From Paenibacillus sp. PL2-23 (GTDB lineage Bacteria; Bacillota; Bacilli; Paenibacillales; Paenibacillaceae): a stretch of DNA of 64,000 nucleotides. The notes under the pieces are model-generated. The model did no database searches, had not been told where the DNA came from, and saw only the letters and a program-made list of their open reading frames with translations. Positions 1 through 8,263 of this stretch are shown here, piece by piece (position 1 is the stretch's first letter; the number at the start of each line of letters is the position of its first letter). The position numbers and the translations under genes are program-made. Where the stretch lies: NCBI RefSeq assembly GCF_040834005.1, contig NZ_CP162129.1:4599501-4663500 (forward strand). The letters run 5' to 3'.

Positions 1-2
1 AT

Positions 3-617
3 CGCGGCATTCATCGGGGAGAGCTGCTCAGGCTGCTGTCGGGCGATGTAATCGAGGGAGCTTCCAGCTTCTGGTCAAGCGGCGAGCAGGGAAGCTGTAC
101 GGTGTCCCAATATGACAGCGCTGCGACAAGACAGGAGCTGGAGGAGGCCGGATATCAGGGAGAAACGCTGGTGCTGACTACGATCCCTCAATACGAGCGC
201 GATGCCGCAATGATCAAGACGCTGCTGGAGCAAGCAGGTGTGACGGTATCCGTTAATTTGCTGCCTGCGGAGCAGTTCAAGGGCGCCGAGCGGATGTCCG
301 CCGATCTGCTGCTGTTCGCCGTCATGCTGGACGAGCACCGTGAGCTGCGGCTAATCGACCTGTACAAAAGCATGATGCAGCATGCGGAGCCAGGAACACG
401 CGCTTTAGTTGCGGAGGCGCTGGAGCGTATCCTCGCTGAGCCGGATGCAGCGGGCCGGACTCGTCTGTTCATCGGTATCGAAGGCTTGCTCGCCCCCCGC
501 CATTCGCTTCTGTTCCTGTACCGCAAGCATTTGAAGACGGCATTCCACCCTTCCGTGCAGGGGATTTCGCTAGAGTCGCTGGGCTGGGTGCGGTTCCGGG
601 ATTTATGGTTTCGTTGA
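3..617 (+). CDS. SgrR-like transcriptional regulator, C-terminal part (5' end outside window)
   Basis: The reading frame is open from the left edge (codons in phase with base 3) to a TGA at 617, so only the last ~204 residues are present. The visible part resembles the C-terminal solute-binding-like domain of SgrR/COG4533 regulators, which join a DNA-binding head to an SBP_bac_5-type domain. The closing stretch around LESLGWVRFRDLWFR is typical of that domain in Bacillales regulators. There is no ribosome site before the internal GTG at 102, so that codon is not taken as a start. Family assignment is inference from overall resemblance; the ligand is unknown. Confidence 0.6.
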   Translation, partial: RGIHRGELLRLLSGDVIEGASSFWSSGEQGSCTVSQYDSAATRQELEEAGYQGETLVLTTIPQYERDAAMIKTLLEQAGVTVSVNLLPAEQFKGAERMSADLLLFAVMLDEHRELRLIDLYKSMMQHAEPGTRALVAEALERILAEPDAAGRTRLFIGIEGLLAPRHSLLFLYRKHLKTAFHPSVQGISLESLGWVRFRDLWFR

Positions 618-732
618 ATGTTGCCTGTGAGAAAACAAATCGTTCTTGCAACACGTCGGTCGTTTTTGACGTATTAGTTATAGCTTCACCTTGCTCTACA
701 CGAGTACATCATTACTTTAGGAGGTCATCTTT

Positions 733-1137
733 ATGGGATTTGGACACGATCCGTCCTTCGGACATAGTGGTTTTAACTTCATGTTCGACATCTTTCCTAT
801 TATATTTTTCCTCGTCTTCGCGCTTATTGTTGGAGGCATTATATTCAGCATCGTTAACCATATGCGCAATGCCCGCTCGCCCGAGGAGACTGCCTACGCA
901 ACAATTGTCGCCAAGCGCATGGACGTGCGCCATTACTCCAATCATAACAACAACGACATAGGACATTCCAGCTCCTCCTCTCGAACGTACTACTACATTA
1001 CGCTTCAGTTCGACAACGGCGTCCGCAAGGAATTTCTCGACGTAAAAAACTTGTTCGGCCTTGTCGTGGAGGGCGACCGCGGCTTCGCAGCGACCAAAGG
1101 CGAATGGATCGTCGCCTTCGAGCGGCAGGCGGGTTAA
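733..1137 (+). CDS. DUF2500 family membrane protein
   Basis: 134 residues. A TTTAGGAGG ribosome site at 717-725 precedes the ATG. The N-terminus is short and hydrophilic, followed by one transmembrane segment at about residues 19-42 (FPIIFFLVFALIVGGIIFSI). A basic and serine/asparagine-rich stretch follows, then a compact beta-rich domain (RTYYYITLQFDNGVRKEF, then GDRGFAATKGEW). This layout matches DUF2500, small single-pass proteins of unknown function with a C-terminal OB-like domain. It appears monocistronic and is followed by a stem-loop. No biochemical role can be assigned. Confidence 0.75.
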   Translation: MGFGHDPSFGHSGFNFMFDIFPIIFFLVFALIVGGIIFSIVNHMRNARSPEETAYATIVAKRMDVRHYSNHNNNDIGHSSSSSRTYYYITLQFDNGVRKEFLDVKNLFGLVVEGDRGFAATKGEWIVAFERQAG

Positions 1138-1139
1138 GC

Positions 1140-1179
1140 AACAAGGCGGTACAAGTCATGAACCTCGTACCGCCTTGTT
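1140..1179 (+). terminator. Hairpin downstream of the DUF2500 gene
   Basis: A 13-bp perfect stem (AACAAGGCGGTAC / GTACCGCCTTGTT) with a 14-base loop starts two bases after the DUF2500 stop codon. The U-tract is weak (ATATTC), so termination is likely but not certain. Confidence 0.6.
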
Positions 1180-1192
1180 ATATTCACTTGGG

Positions 1193-2048
1193 TACAACGA
1201 CACCACGTGTCGGTATGCAACTAACTGCTCCTTCGCCGCAATAGCCACACCTCATGTCGCTGTCGAGCCCTGAAGAACCTCCTTTGCCCCTACAACGACA
1301 CCACGTGTCGCTATTGCAGCAACTAACTGCCCCTTCGACGCAATAACCACACCTCATACTCCAGCTAACTGCTCTATCGTGGCCATAACGATCTGCCGTG
1401 TCGCTGTTGAAGGCAAAAACGTCTCAGTTACTGCAACAGCGACATGTCGTGTCGTTGTAGCTCCCACTAGCAGCTCTATCGTGACCATAACGATCTGACG
1501 TGTCGTTGTTGAAGGCAAAAGCGCCTCAGTTACTGCAACAGCGACATGCCGTGTCGTTATAACGCTAACTAGCTGCTCTTTCGTGACCATAACGATCTGT
1601 CGTGTCGTTGTTGAAGGCAAAAGCGCCTCAGTTACTGCAACAGCGACATGCCGTGTCGTTATAACGCCAACTAGCTGCTCTATCGTGACCATAACGATCT
1701 GTCGTGTCGTTGTTGAAGGCTAAATCTCCTCAGTTACTGCAACAGCGACATGCCGTGTCGTTATAACGCTAACTAGCTGCTCTTTCGTGACCATAACGAT
1801 CTGTCGTGTCGTTGTTGAAGGCAAAAGCGCCTCAGTTACTGCAACAGCGACATGCCGTGTCGTTATAACGCCAACTAGCTGCTCTATCGTGACCATAACG
1901 ATCTGTCGTGTCGTTGTTGAAGGCTAAATCTCCTCAGTTACTGCAATAACCACACCTCATGTCGCTGTCGAACGCTGTAGGACCTCTTTTGCCCCTACAA
2001 CGACACCACGTATCGCTATCATACCAACTAACTGCCCCTTCGACGCAA
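1193..2048. repeat. Array of 102-bp tandem repeats with divergent flanking units
   Basis: The core anchor CCATAACGATCTG recurs at 1383, 1485, 1587, 1689, 1791 and 1893, a period of exactly 102 bp. Each unit is made of two ~51-bp half-units, each carrying an imperfect palindrome around CGACAnnnnGTGTCG. Bases 1525-1742 are repeated without change at 1729-1946, so a 204-bp dimer was duplicated recently. Flanking units around TACAACGACACCACGTGTCG (1193, 1291, 1996) are more diverged. Because 102 is a multiple of 3, minus-strand frames stay open for up to 112 codons, but two units carry TAG stops and no ribosome site is seen, so I do not call a gene. The array fills the gap between two convergent genes. 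Confidence 0.9.
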
Positions 2049-2049
2049 A

Positions 2050-2520
2050 CTACCTCAGCAGCTTCTCCATACACAAGCTGGACTCGCAGTCCACGTACTC
2101 CCCGAATCGGTCGATTTCGTAGAAGCCCATCTTCTTGTAGAAGTGGACGGATTCGAACTGGGGAGCTCCCGTCTCCAGGCGCATGACGGAGCAGCCCATC
2201 TCTTCCGCCTCCTGCTCAAGACGGCTGAATACTTGGCGCGCCACCCCTTGCCTGCGCATGGATGGCTCGACGTAGAACCGCTTCAGCTCCACCGTGGCCT
2301 CATCAAGCCTGCGAATGCCCCCGCAGCCGACCGGGACGCCGTCCCAATAGGCCACTACAAATGTCATCTCGCCAGTCTTCGGGTCTGACATATCGACGCC
2401 GAATATTTCGTCCTGCGGGTACAAATCCGACAGGTAGCCATCCAGCTTGCTGATTAAGCCTGCCAGGTCGCTGTCATTCGGGCCGACCGCTCGAAGCACC
2501 AAATGGTCGATTCCACTCAC
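2050..2520 (-). CDS. GNAT family N-acetyltransferase
   Basis: 156 residues from a GTG at 2520 that overlaps the TGA of the upstream PHP phosphatase gene (GTGA), with an AAGGGGG ribosome site 9-10 bases before it. This is preferred to a longer frame from 2562, which would run deep into the upstream gene. The GNAT core is visible: a beta-strand YWDGVPVGCGGIRRL, then VELKRFYVEPSMRRQGVA with the acetyl-CoA-binding R/Q-x-x-G-x-A loop, and a C-terminal FYKKMGFYEI motif. The acceptor substrate cannot be read from the sequence. Translational coupling to the phosphatase suggests coordinated expression, not necessarily a shared pathway. Confidence 0.8.
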   Translation of the reverse strand: MSGIDHLVLRAVGPNDSDLAGLISKLDGYLSDLYPQDEIFGVDMSDPKTGEMTFVVAYWDGVPVGCGGIRRLDEATVELKRFYVEPSMRRQGVARQVFSRLEQEAEEMGCSVMRLETGAPQFESVHFYKKMGFYEIDRFGEYVDCESSLCMEKLLR

Positions 2521-3350
2521 CCCTGATCCCCCTTCTTCCCGCTCATCGCCGACTGAAACCAATCCCAGCCAAAGCCTACATGCTCCGGCTTATGAGAGTC
2601 GGAGCCGTATACACAGGATACGCCAAGCCTTCCGCACTCCGCGAGGAACCATTCCGGCACATAGGGCTTGCCGCATGTCGCTACGCGCATGCCTGCCGTA
2701 TTCACGTCGATGCCTACCGAGGACTTCGCGAGCAGCGGCAGAATCCCCTCCAGCCTGCGCCGGATTAAGGCCTCGTCGATCTCGGGCAGCTCCGTTCTGA
2801 ACTTCTCGATCAGATTAATATGGCCAAGCCTTGTCCGCATCGGAAGCGTCGCCGCGAAGGCTATTGCCCCCTCCACATGATCGTAATATTCGTTCACAAG
2901 ACGATCCATCGAGCCGTAGTAGGCCAGCAGATTCCTCTGGAAATCCTCAGGCATATAATCAATGCAGCGTATGCCTCCCGCCCCCGGCAAAAAATGCACC
3001 GAATATACAACATCCTCCAATTCGTGCTGCCATTCCTCCACCATTCGCTCCGTGAAATCAAGCTGGCCCGGCAAATAATCCAGCTCGAGGCCGATCGTAA
3101 TGTCGATTTGTCCCTCGTATCGCCGCTTCATCTCCCGCACATAGCTCATATAAGCCGGCAGCTCCTCCGGAGGCATCGCCAGCTCGTCGAACAGCTTCTT
3201 GTCCGGCACCAAGCCTGCAGGCAGCGGAGGATGCTCACTTATCGTATAGCGTTCAAAGCCCAGCTCGATCGCTCGATCTATGTAAAGCTCCTGAGCGGCA
3301 TCGCTGCCGTGATAACAAAACCTTGTATGCGTATGGCCATCCCATTTCAA
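2517..3350 (-). CDS. hisJ: PHP-type histidinol-phosphatase (HisJ family)
   Basis: 277 residues from a TTG at 3350 with AAGGG five bases upstream; an adjacent TTG at 3353 is the alternative. The PHP-domain metal ligands are visible: HTHTR near the N-terminus, SEHPP at about 40, the H in YSVHFLPG near 120, GHINL in the middle, and GSDSHKPEHVG near the end. In this family the enzyme hydrolyses L-histidinol phosphate to histidinol with a metal cluster, the penultimate step of histidine synthesis. No other his genes are nearby, as is common for the unlinked Bacillus-type enzyme, so another phosphoester substrate is possible. Confidence 0.8.
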   Translation of the reverse strand: MKWDGHTHTRFCYHGSDAAQELYIDRAIELGFERYTISEHPPLPAGLVPDKKLFDELAMPPEELPAYMSYVREMKRRYEGQIDITIGLELDYLPGQLDFTERMVEEWQHELEDVVYSVHFLPGAGGIRCIDYMPEDFQRNLLAYYGSMDRLVNEYYDHVEGAIAFAATLPMRTRLGHINLIEKFRTELPEIDEALIRRRLEGILPLLAKSSVGIDVNTAGMRVATCGKPYVPEWFLAECGRLGVSCVYGSDSHKPEHVGFGWDWFQSAMSGKKGDQG

Positions 3351-3517
3351 CAAATCCCTTCACTCTCCCGCCGAACCTTTTTTTATAGATTATCACTTGT
3401 CCGAGCTCGGGTAAATCAGGACGTTCTATAAACGTATTTCCCCGGAAATAGAGGATTTTCAATGCAACGTGTCGAATAAAGCGTTTGCGATGTTTTGGAA
3501 TAGGTAGGAGGAAAGTC

Positions 3518-4477
3518 ATGAAAAGCTTAAATGCGAGGGTGAAGCTGGTCCTTATTCCGGACGCAAATAGACCTGTTCGACATTACAATGTGCCGAAAGT
3601 CTTATTTGTTGCAACGCCCGCCCTCATCATTTTATTTGCCTTGTGCTCAGCCATCTTCATATTGCTCAACTCCAGTCACCTCCAGCAGGTGGAGCAGCTG
3701 CAGGAGCAGCTAACCCTCTCCGAAGCCAGCTACGAGACTTTGCTTCAGGCCAGAGAGGAGCAGATCGCCGGGCTGGAGTCCGATCTTGCTTCGTTATCCC
3801 GGCAGGCCGCCGAGGTAGAGAGCAAGATGACGGAGATTGCGGAGTTGGAGTCCCAGCTGAAGGAAATCGCCGGCATCGAGGAGACCGTCATTCCACTATC
3901 GGATGGCCAAGGCGGGGAGGAATTTGCACTAGCCTCCACAGATGCCGAGACAAGTCTCGTATCGGAGACCAAGGAGAGCTTTCTCCAGATGACGTCGATG
4001 ATCGACGAGATGAAGCCCAGTCTGGAATCGACCAAAAAAGCCCTCATCGGCTACCAGCGCATATTGGATATGACGCCAAGCATTTGGCCGGCGGATTCCC
4101 GCCGGGTGACGTCGACCTTCGGTATACGAAGAGACCCGATTTCCGGCAGATCTGCCGTACATAACGGATTGGATCTCGGCGGCAACCGAGGCGATCCCAT
4201 CTATGCGGCCGCTGATGGCATCGTTACGCTATCAGAGCGCGACTATCCCCATGGCAACAACATTCTGATCGATCATGGCCGTGGAATGGAGACCCGCTAT
4301 CTGCATCTGAATAAACGTTTTGTCGAGGCAGGTGCCCGCGTGAAGAAAGGCCAGCTTATCGGCGAGCTTGGCAATACCGGCAGAAGTACAGGACCGCATC
4401 TTCATTACGAGGTCATCGTAAACGGAGATCATGTCGATCCTATGCCCTATATCAAAGAAGACAGGAAGGAACCGTGA
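3518..4477 (+). CDS. M23 family membrane-anchored murein endopeptidase
   Basis: 319 residues from the ATG at 3518, preceded by TAGGAGGAAAG; an upstream in-frame ATG at 3485 lacks a ribosome site. Order of parts: cytoplasmic N-terminus, a membrane segment at about 28-50, a heptad-rich coiled coil at about 54-115, a linker, and a C-terminal LytM/peptidase M23 domain. The zinc site is intact: H and D in HNGLDLGG (~214-218) and the catalytic GPHLHYEV (~292-298). M23 enzymes of this layout cut peptide crosslinks in peptidoglycan outside the membrane. The bactofilin gene begins six bases after the stop, a pairing seen widely and linked to localised wall remodelling. Confidence 0.9.
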   Translation: MKSLNARVKLVLIPDANRPVRHYNVPKVLFVATPALIILFALCSAIFILLNSSHLQQVEQLQEQLTLSEASYETLLQAREEQIAGLESDLASLSRQAAEVESKMTEIAELESQLKEIAGIEETVIPLSDGQGGEEFALASTDAETSLVSETKESFLQMTSMIDEMKPSLESTKKALIGYQRILDMTPSIWPADSRRVTSTFGIRRDPISGRSAVHNGLDLGGNRGDPIYAAADGIVTLSERDYPHGNNILIDHGRGMETRYLHLNKRFVEAGARVKKGQLIGELGNTGRSTGPHLHYEVIVNGDHVDPMPYIKEDRKEP

Positions 4478-4483
4478 CCGCGC

Positions 4484-4894
4484 ATGTTCAAGAATAAACC
4501 GACTACAAACAAAATAAACCCCGACGCTACGGATACGCTTATAGGCGAAGGCACCACTTTTGAAGGGAAATTAAAAACAGAGGCCAGCATTCGAATCGAA
4601 GGCACGATCATTGGCGACATTATGTCAAGCGGTGACGTCATTATTGGCGAGAACGGCAGCGCCACCTCCAACGTCATTGCCCGCGATCTCGTGTTAGCCG
4701 GTCAGCTGAACGGCGATGTCGAGGTGCGCGGCAAGCTTACGATCTGCGCGACTGGCGTGCTGAACGGCAACATTGCCACACAGGCACTCGTCATTGAGTC
4801 GGGCGGCGTCTTCAACGGCAGCAGCAAGATGCCGGTGGGCAAAGCTTCTGTTACGCCGGTAGAATCGCAGAAGGAGCTCAAGGCATCATCTTGA
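4484..4894 (+). CDS. Bactofilin, polymer-forming cytoskeletal protein
   Basis: 136 residues. The central ~100 residues show the bactofilin right-handed beta-helix pattern of short repeats: TLIGEGTTFEGKLK, SIRIEGTIIGDI, GDVIIGENG, GQLNGDVEVRGKL and TGVLNGNIATQALV. The tails are short, polar and disordered. Bactofilins polymerise without nucleotide and act as membrane-associated scaffolds. The gene lies directly after an M23 endopeptidase gene and is probably co-translated with it, which suggests the polymer positions that enzyme, as shown for bactofilin/M23 pairs in other bacteria. The effect on cell shape or sporulation here is unknown. Confidence 0.9.
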   Translation: MFKNKPTTNKINPDATDTLIGEGTTFEGKLKTEASIRIEGTIIGDIMSSGDVIIGENGSATSNVIARDLVLAGQLNGDVEVRGKLTICATGVLNGNIATQALVIESGGVFNGSSKMPVGKASVTPVESQKELKASS

Positions 4895-4899
4895 GCTCC
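4873..4899. terminator. Hairpin between convergent bactofilin and AEP transaminase genes
   Basis: A perfect 10-bp stem (GGAGCTCAAG / CTTGAGCTCC) with a 7-base loop overlaps the bactofilin stop codon and lies 18 bases past the transaminase stop. Neither side has a strong T-run, so it is a possible bidirectional terminator only. Confidence 0.45.
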
Positions 4900-4916
4900 C
4901 TGTCTATACCCTTCGC

Positions 4917-6023
4917 CTATCCGCGGTAATAGCCGATTCTCCGAAGATAACGCTCCAGCAATGCCAGGAAAGCCTCTATATCTCTGTATGTGATATCCCC
5001 GATATTTGCGATTCGGAACGTATTCATGCCGTTGAGCTTACCAGGGTAAATGGTAAACCCTTGGCTGTACATTTCATCATGCATGTCCCCGAAGCTGTAC
5101 GAATCGCAGTCGGGCTCCAGGATGGATGTCACGATTCTGGAATGATGCTTCTCCTCCACCAGATGCTTTAACCCCAGCCGCTTAATCCCGCGAATCAACG
5201 CTTCCCATGACTGGGTGTACCTCGCGTATCGTTGCTGTACGCCTTCTTCCTTCAGCTCAACAAGCGCTTGCTTCAATGCGTAGAACGTCTGAACAGGGGG
5301 AGTAAAGCGCATTTGACCCGTCTCCGAAAAATGCTTGTGCTGAGCGTACAGGTCCAGATAGTAGCTCCTTGGCTTCCTCTCCTTCTTGCTCTCCAGCTTG
5401 CTGGTGTCCGCTATAACAAATGAAATGCCAGCCATGCCCTGCACATTTTTGTTGGAGCTTGCGGCCAAGTAGCTGATATTCATAGGCCCCATGTCAATAG
5501 GCAAGGCGGCATAGGAGCTCATCGCATCCACGATCATATCGATTCCGTGACGCCTGCACAGCTCCCCAATGGATGGAATATCATTGAGTAAACCCGTGGT
5601 TGTCTCATGATGAACAACGGCAAGATGCGTTATTTTTTGAGAGGATCGCTTCATCATAGCTTCGAGCTCGGACAGGTTGACCGGACTGTCGGAAGGACTT
5701 ACAAATTCCATGACATGCAAGCCATAAACAGCCGCAATTTCGCACATTCGTTTCCCATACGCGCCGTTATTGATAATGATGACGACGTCCTCGCCGATAA
5801 CAGAGCTTAGAATAGACTCTACCGCCGCCGTTCCGGAGCCGCCGAACAAGACGGTTGTGTATTGGGCAGGATCGCCGACCAACATAGTCAACTCCGTGGA
5901 GACGGACAACATGATGCCGCCGAAATCCTCCTCGCGGGGACAAATATCAGGGACAACCTGCGCGTATTTAACGGTATCGGTTGTTGTAGCGGGACCAGGA
6001 TTGAGCAAAATCATTTTTTTCAT
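4917..6023 (-). CDS. phnW: 2-aminoethylphosphonate:pyruvate aminotransferase
   Basis: 368 residues, a fold-type I PLP enzyme. The N-terminus MILLNPGPATTT and the block VLFGGSGTAAVES are typical of PhnW. The PLP lysine lies in SSNKNVQGM at about 193 and the substrate-binding region includes HHETTTG near 143. PhnW interconverts phosphonoacetaldehyde plus alanine with 2-aminoethylphosphonate (AEP) plus pyruvate. It can work catabolically, but here its ATG overlaps the stop of the decarboxylase gene (ATGA) and PEP mutase is upstream. The biosynthetic direction, making AEP, is therefore the likely role. No phosphonatase (PhnX) is nearby, which supports synthesis over breakdown. Confidence 0.9.
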   Translation of the reverse strand: MKKMILLNPGPATTTDTVKYAQVVPDICPREEDFGGIMLSVSTELTMLVGDPAQYTTVLFGGSGTAAVESILSSVIGEDVVIIINNGAYGKRMCEIAAVYGLHVMEFVSPSDSPVNLSELEAMMKRSSQKITHLAVVHHETTTGLLNDIPSIGELCRRHGIDMIVDAMSSYAALPIDMGPMNISYLAASSNKNVQGMAGISFVIADTSKLESKKERKPRSYYLDLYAQHKHFSETGQMRFTPPVQTFYALKQALVELKEEGVQQRYARYTQSWEALIRGIKRLGLKHLVEEKHHSRIVTSILEPDCDSYSFGDMHDEMYSQGFTIYPGKLNGMNTFRIANIGDITYRDIEAFLALLERYLRRIGYYRG

Positions 6024-7159
6024 GGCCCAACCATCCCCAGAAACTGCTGCAGACGCTCTTTGATTTCATGAGGCTTGATCTGAGGGCGCCCCAGCGACTC
6101 CTTATGGCCTTTGGACGTTCTCATATGAAGGAAAGTAAGACCTTTGGTCCGCTTCCATTCCTCAATAGCGGCTTGCAGCTCAGCCAGATGATGCACGTAA
6201 ATGGATTTCACATAACCGCAGGAAGCAGCCACCTCTACAAATTCCACATTATGCGACACTGTGCCTTGTCCACCCGTCGAATCATGGGCGTTGTTGTCCA
6301 GCAAAATATGCAACATATTGATCGGACTATACGTCGCGTTGGTAGCCAAGCTTCCCATACGCATAAGCAGAGAGCCGTCGCCATCAATGACAACAACATC
6401 CTTGTTGCTTTGAACGAGCGACAATCCAAGTCCAAGAGAGCTCACACAGCCCATAGAGCCCACCATATACAGATTGCCAGGACTGTCCTCGATCTCATAC
6501 AGCACCCGCCCTGTTATTCCTGTTGTGGCCAATTGAATGGTATGGGCGTCCTTCATCCCGTTAATGACCGTCAACGCTTCATAGCGGGACGGCATTTGAT
6601 CCTCTTGGGACTTCAACGCTTTACATTGATTGGCTCTAGCGGGAAGCTCCTTCCTCATCAAAGCAACTGGAGCAAACGTCCCGTCCCGAACGACAAAGAA
6701 AAAGGGCTGATTCCGCCCGATCCAGCTGCTGGCCTCGCTCAGCTGCTTTATCGCTTCGTCCGTATCACTCGACAAGTATTGCCACTTGATCTCCATAAGC
6801 TCCAGCAGCTTTGTGGTTTGCCGGCCGATTAACTCATGCTGCGGCTCGTCCTGCTTCCCCGGCTCGCCCCGAAGGCTGACGAAGCCCAGCAGCGGAATTC
6901 GGAAGGGCTGATTCAACGATACAAGCGGCGACACGGCATTCGTTAGACCTGAATTTTGCATAAGAACAACCGATTTCTGCCCGCCGAGGAACGCCCCCGA
7001 CGCAATGGCGACCGCGTCTCCTTCGTTCGCTGCCGCTACATATTGACATTCATTAATGGCATAATTGATAAAATGCTTTAAGCATGAGCACGGAACTCCG
7101 CTAAAAAATTCAAAGCCCAGGGCTTGCAATTGCTCACCCAGACGCCCCGTCTGAATCAT
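6020..7159 (-). CDS. aepY: Phosphonopyruvate decarboxylase
   Basis: 379 residues, a single-chain thiamine-diphosphate enzyme of the Ppd type (sulfopyruvate-decarboxylase-like), shorter than classical ThDP decarboxylases. The glutamate that activates the cofactor lies in [12 protein letters not shown] near 43. The GDGS...N Mg/ThDP motif starts near 256 ([16 protein letters not shown]) and continues to [13 protein letters not shown]. Ppd decarboxylates phosphonopyruvate to phosphonoacetaldehyde, the irreversible step that pulls the unfavourable mutase reaction forward. The start ATG overlaps the TGA of the mutase gene (ATGA) and the stop overlaps phnW, so all three proteins are translationally coupled. 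Confidence 0.92.
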   Translation of the reverse strand: MIQTGRLGEQLQALGFEFFSGVPCSCLKHFINYAINECQYVAAANEGDAVAIASGAFLGGQKSVVLMQNSGLTNAVSPLVSLNQPFRIPLLGFVSLRGEPGKQDEPQHELIGRQTTKLLELMEIKWQYLSSDTDEAIKQLSEASSWIGRNQPFFFVVRDGTFAPVALMRKELPARANQCKALKSQEDQMPSRYEALTVINGMKDAHTIQLATTGITGRVLYEIEDSPGNLYMVGSMGCVSSLGLGLSLVQSNKDVVVIDGDGSLLMRMGSLATNATYSPINMLHILLDNNAHDSTGGQGTVSHNVEFVEVAASCGYVKSIYVHHLAELQAAIEEWKRTKGLTFLHMRTSKGHKESLGRPQIKPHEIKERLQQFLGMVGP

Positions 7160-8055
7160 GATGAATGACCTCCCTGTTCGGGGTCGGACGGCAAGTATTT
7201 CAGCTCCGCCTCTTGCAGCTCCTCTGCCCCCTGCAGCCTGAAAATTTCATCGACGGTCGCTACCTTGCTCTCCGCCTGCTTCAGACTTTGCTCCTCAAAA
7301 ATTTGCTTCGAAATGCTCTGCATCGCGCCAAGCGATGCTCTTAAGTTGTGGTTCGCCCAGATGGCGACGCTGACTCCCAGCTCCTGAAACCGTTGTGTCG
7401 GAACTGCATAATATTTGGTTGGCACAATCACGACAGGGAGCCTTCCATTCCACTCCTTCAGGAACGCTTCAATCTCCGTGATGTCCGATCTCTTGCTGTG
7501 CATAAGAATCGCATCGGCGCCAGCCTTGCGGTATGCCTCCGAGCGTCGCAGCGCCTCCTCCAGCCCCCAGCCTGTAATAAAGGCTTCCACACGCGCGATG
7601 ACGGAGAAGTCGTCATCCTGCTGAGCGTCCTTCATCGCCTTGATCTTGCCGGAGAACTCCTCGATATCGGCAAGCGGCTGTGCGCTTCCGTTAATGAAGG
7701 AATTTGTTTTGGGAAACAACTTGTCCTCAATACAAACGCCTGCAATTTGTCGCTGCTCCAGCTTCTTGACCAAGCGCCTTGCATTGTTGAAGTTCCCGTA
7801 TCCCGTATCGCCATCAAGCAGGATGGGAATGGAGGTTGCGTCGCTCATAAATTCCAGAACGTCCAGCACCTGTGTCCAAGAGGCTTCATTGTTGTCCCTG
7901 ACCCCCATGGATGCGGATATGGATAACCCGCTGGCCCAAATGCCTTTGAACCCTGCCTCCTCTACGATTTTAGCCGACAGGCCGTTGTGAGCCTCCATCA
8001 GAAACTCCAGGCTTTGCGATTGGATGATTTCCTTTAACAGCGATGTTTTTTTCAC
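7156..8055 (-). CDS. pepM: Phosphoenolpyruvate phosphomutase
   Basis: 299 residues from a GTG at 8055, preceded by AAAGGAG at seven bases; an upstream in-frame ATG at 8076 lies before that ribosome site and is less likely. The diagnostic PEP mutase signature [11 protein letters not shown] is present near residue 108, with the metal-binding [10 protein letters not shown] near 78. This signature separates true mutases from isocitrate-lyase relatives. The enzyme forms the C-P bond by rearranging PEP to phosphonopyruvate and commits the cell to phosphonate synthesis. It heads a three-gene operon with Ppd and AEP transaminase. Direct 9-bp repeats (ATAGATTCA) lie just upstream at about 8076-8096. 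Confidence 0.95.
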   Translation of the reverse strand: MKKTSLLKEIIQSQSLEFLMEAHNGLSAKIVEEAGFKGIWASGLSISASMGVRDNNEASWTQVLDVLEFMSDATSIPILLDGDTGYGNFNNARRLVKKLEQRQIAGVCIEDKLFPKTNSFINGSAQPLADIEEFSGKIKAMKDAQQDDDFSVIARVEAFITGWGLEEALRRSEAYRKAGADAILMHSKRSDITEIEAFLKEWNGRLPVVIVPTKYYAVPTQRFQELGVSVAIWANHNLRASLGAMQSISKQIFEEQSLKQAESKVATVDEIFRLQGAEELQEAELKYLPSDPEQGGHSS

Positions 8056-8263
8056 CGACAGTCTCCTTTCGTCCATAGATTCATAGATTCATAGACAACA
8101 TCAATATATTCTTAATAACCGGAAACGTAAGGGCATTCCGCTTGATTTGTTCATTTTCCGTAGAATCGGGTAGGAGACTAAGCTGATTTCTAAGGCTTCG
8201 CGATATCGACCTATACCAAAACGAACAAGCTTTCATAGCTTGATGAGAAGAGGAGGTCATGTT

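Noticed and set aside
1354..1692. 112-codon minus-strand open frame encoding 34-residue repeats
   Set aside because: It exists only because the DNA period (102 bp) is a multiple of three. Neighbouring units carry in-frame TAG stops, there is no ribosome site, and the family occurs in opposite orientation elsewhere.
1193..2048. Possible CRISPR array
   Set aside because: Units are contiguous 102-bp repeats with no unique spacers, and no cas gene is present.
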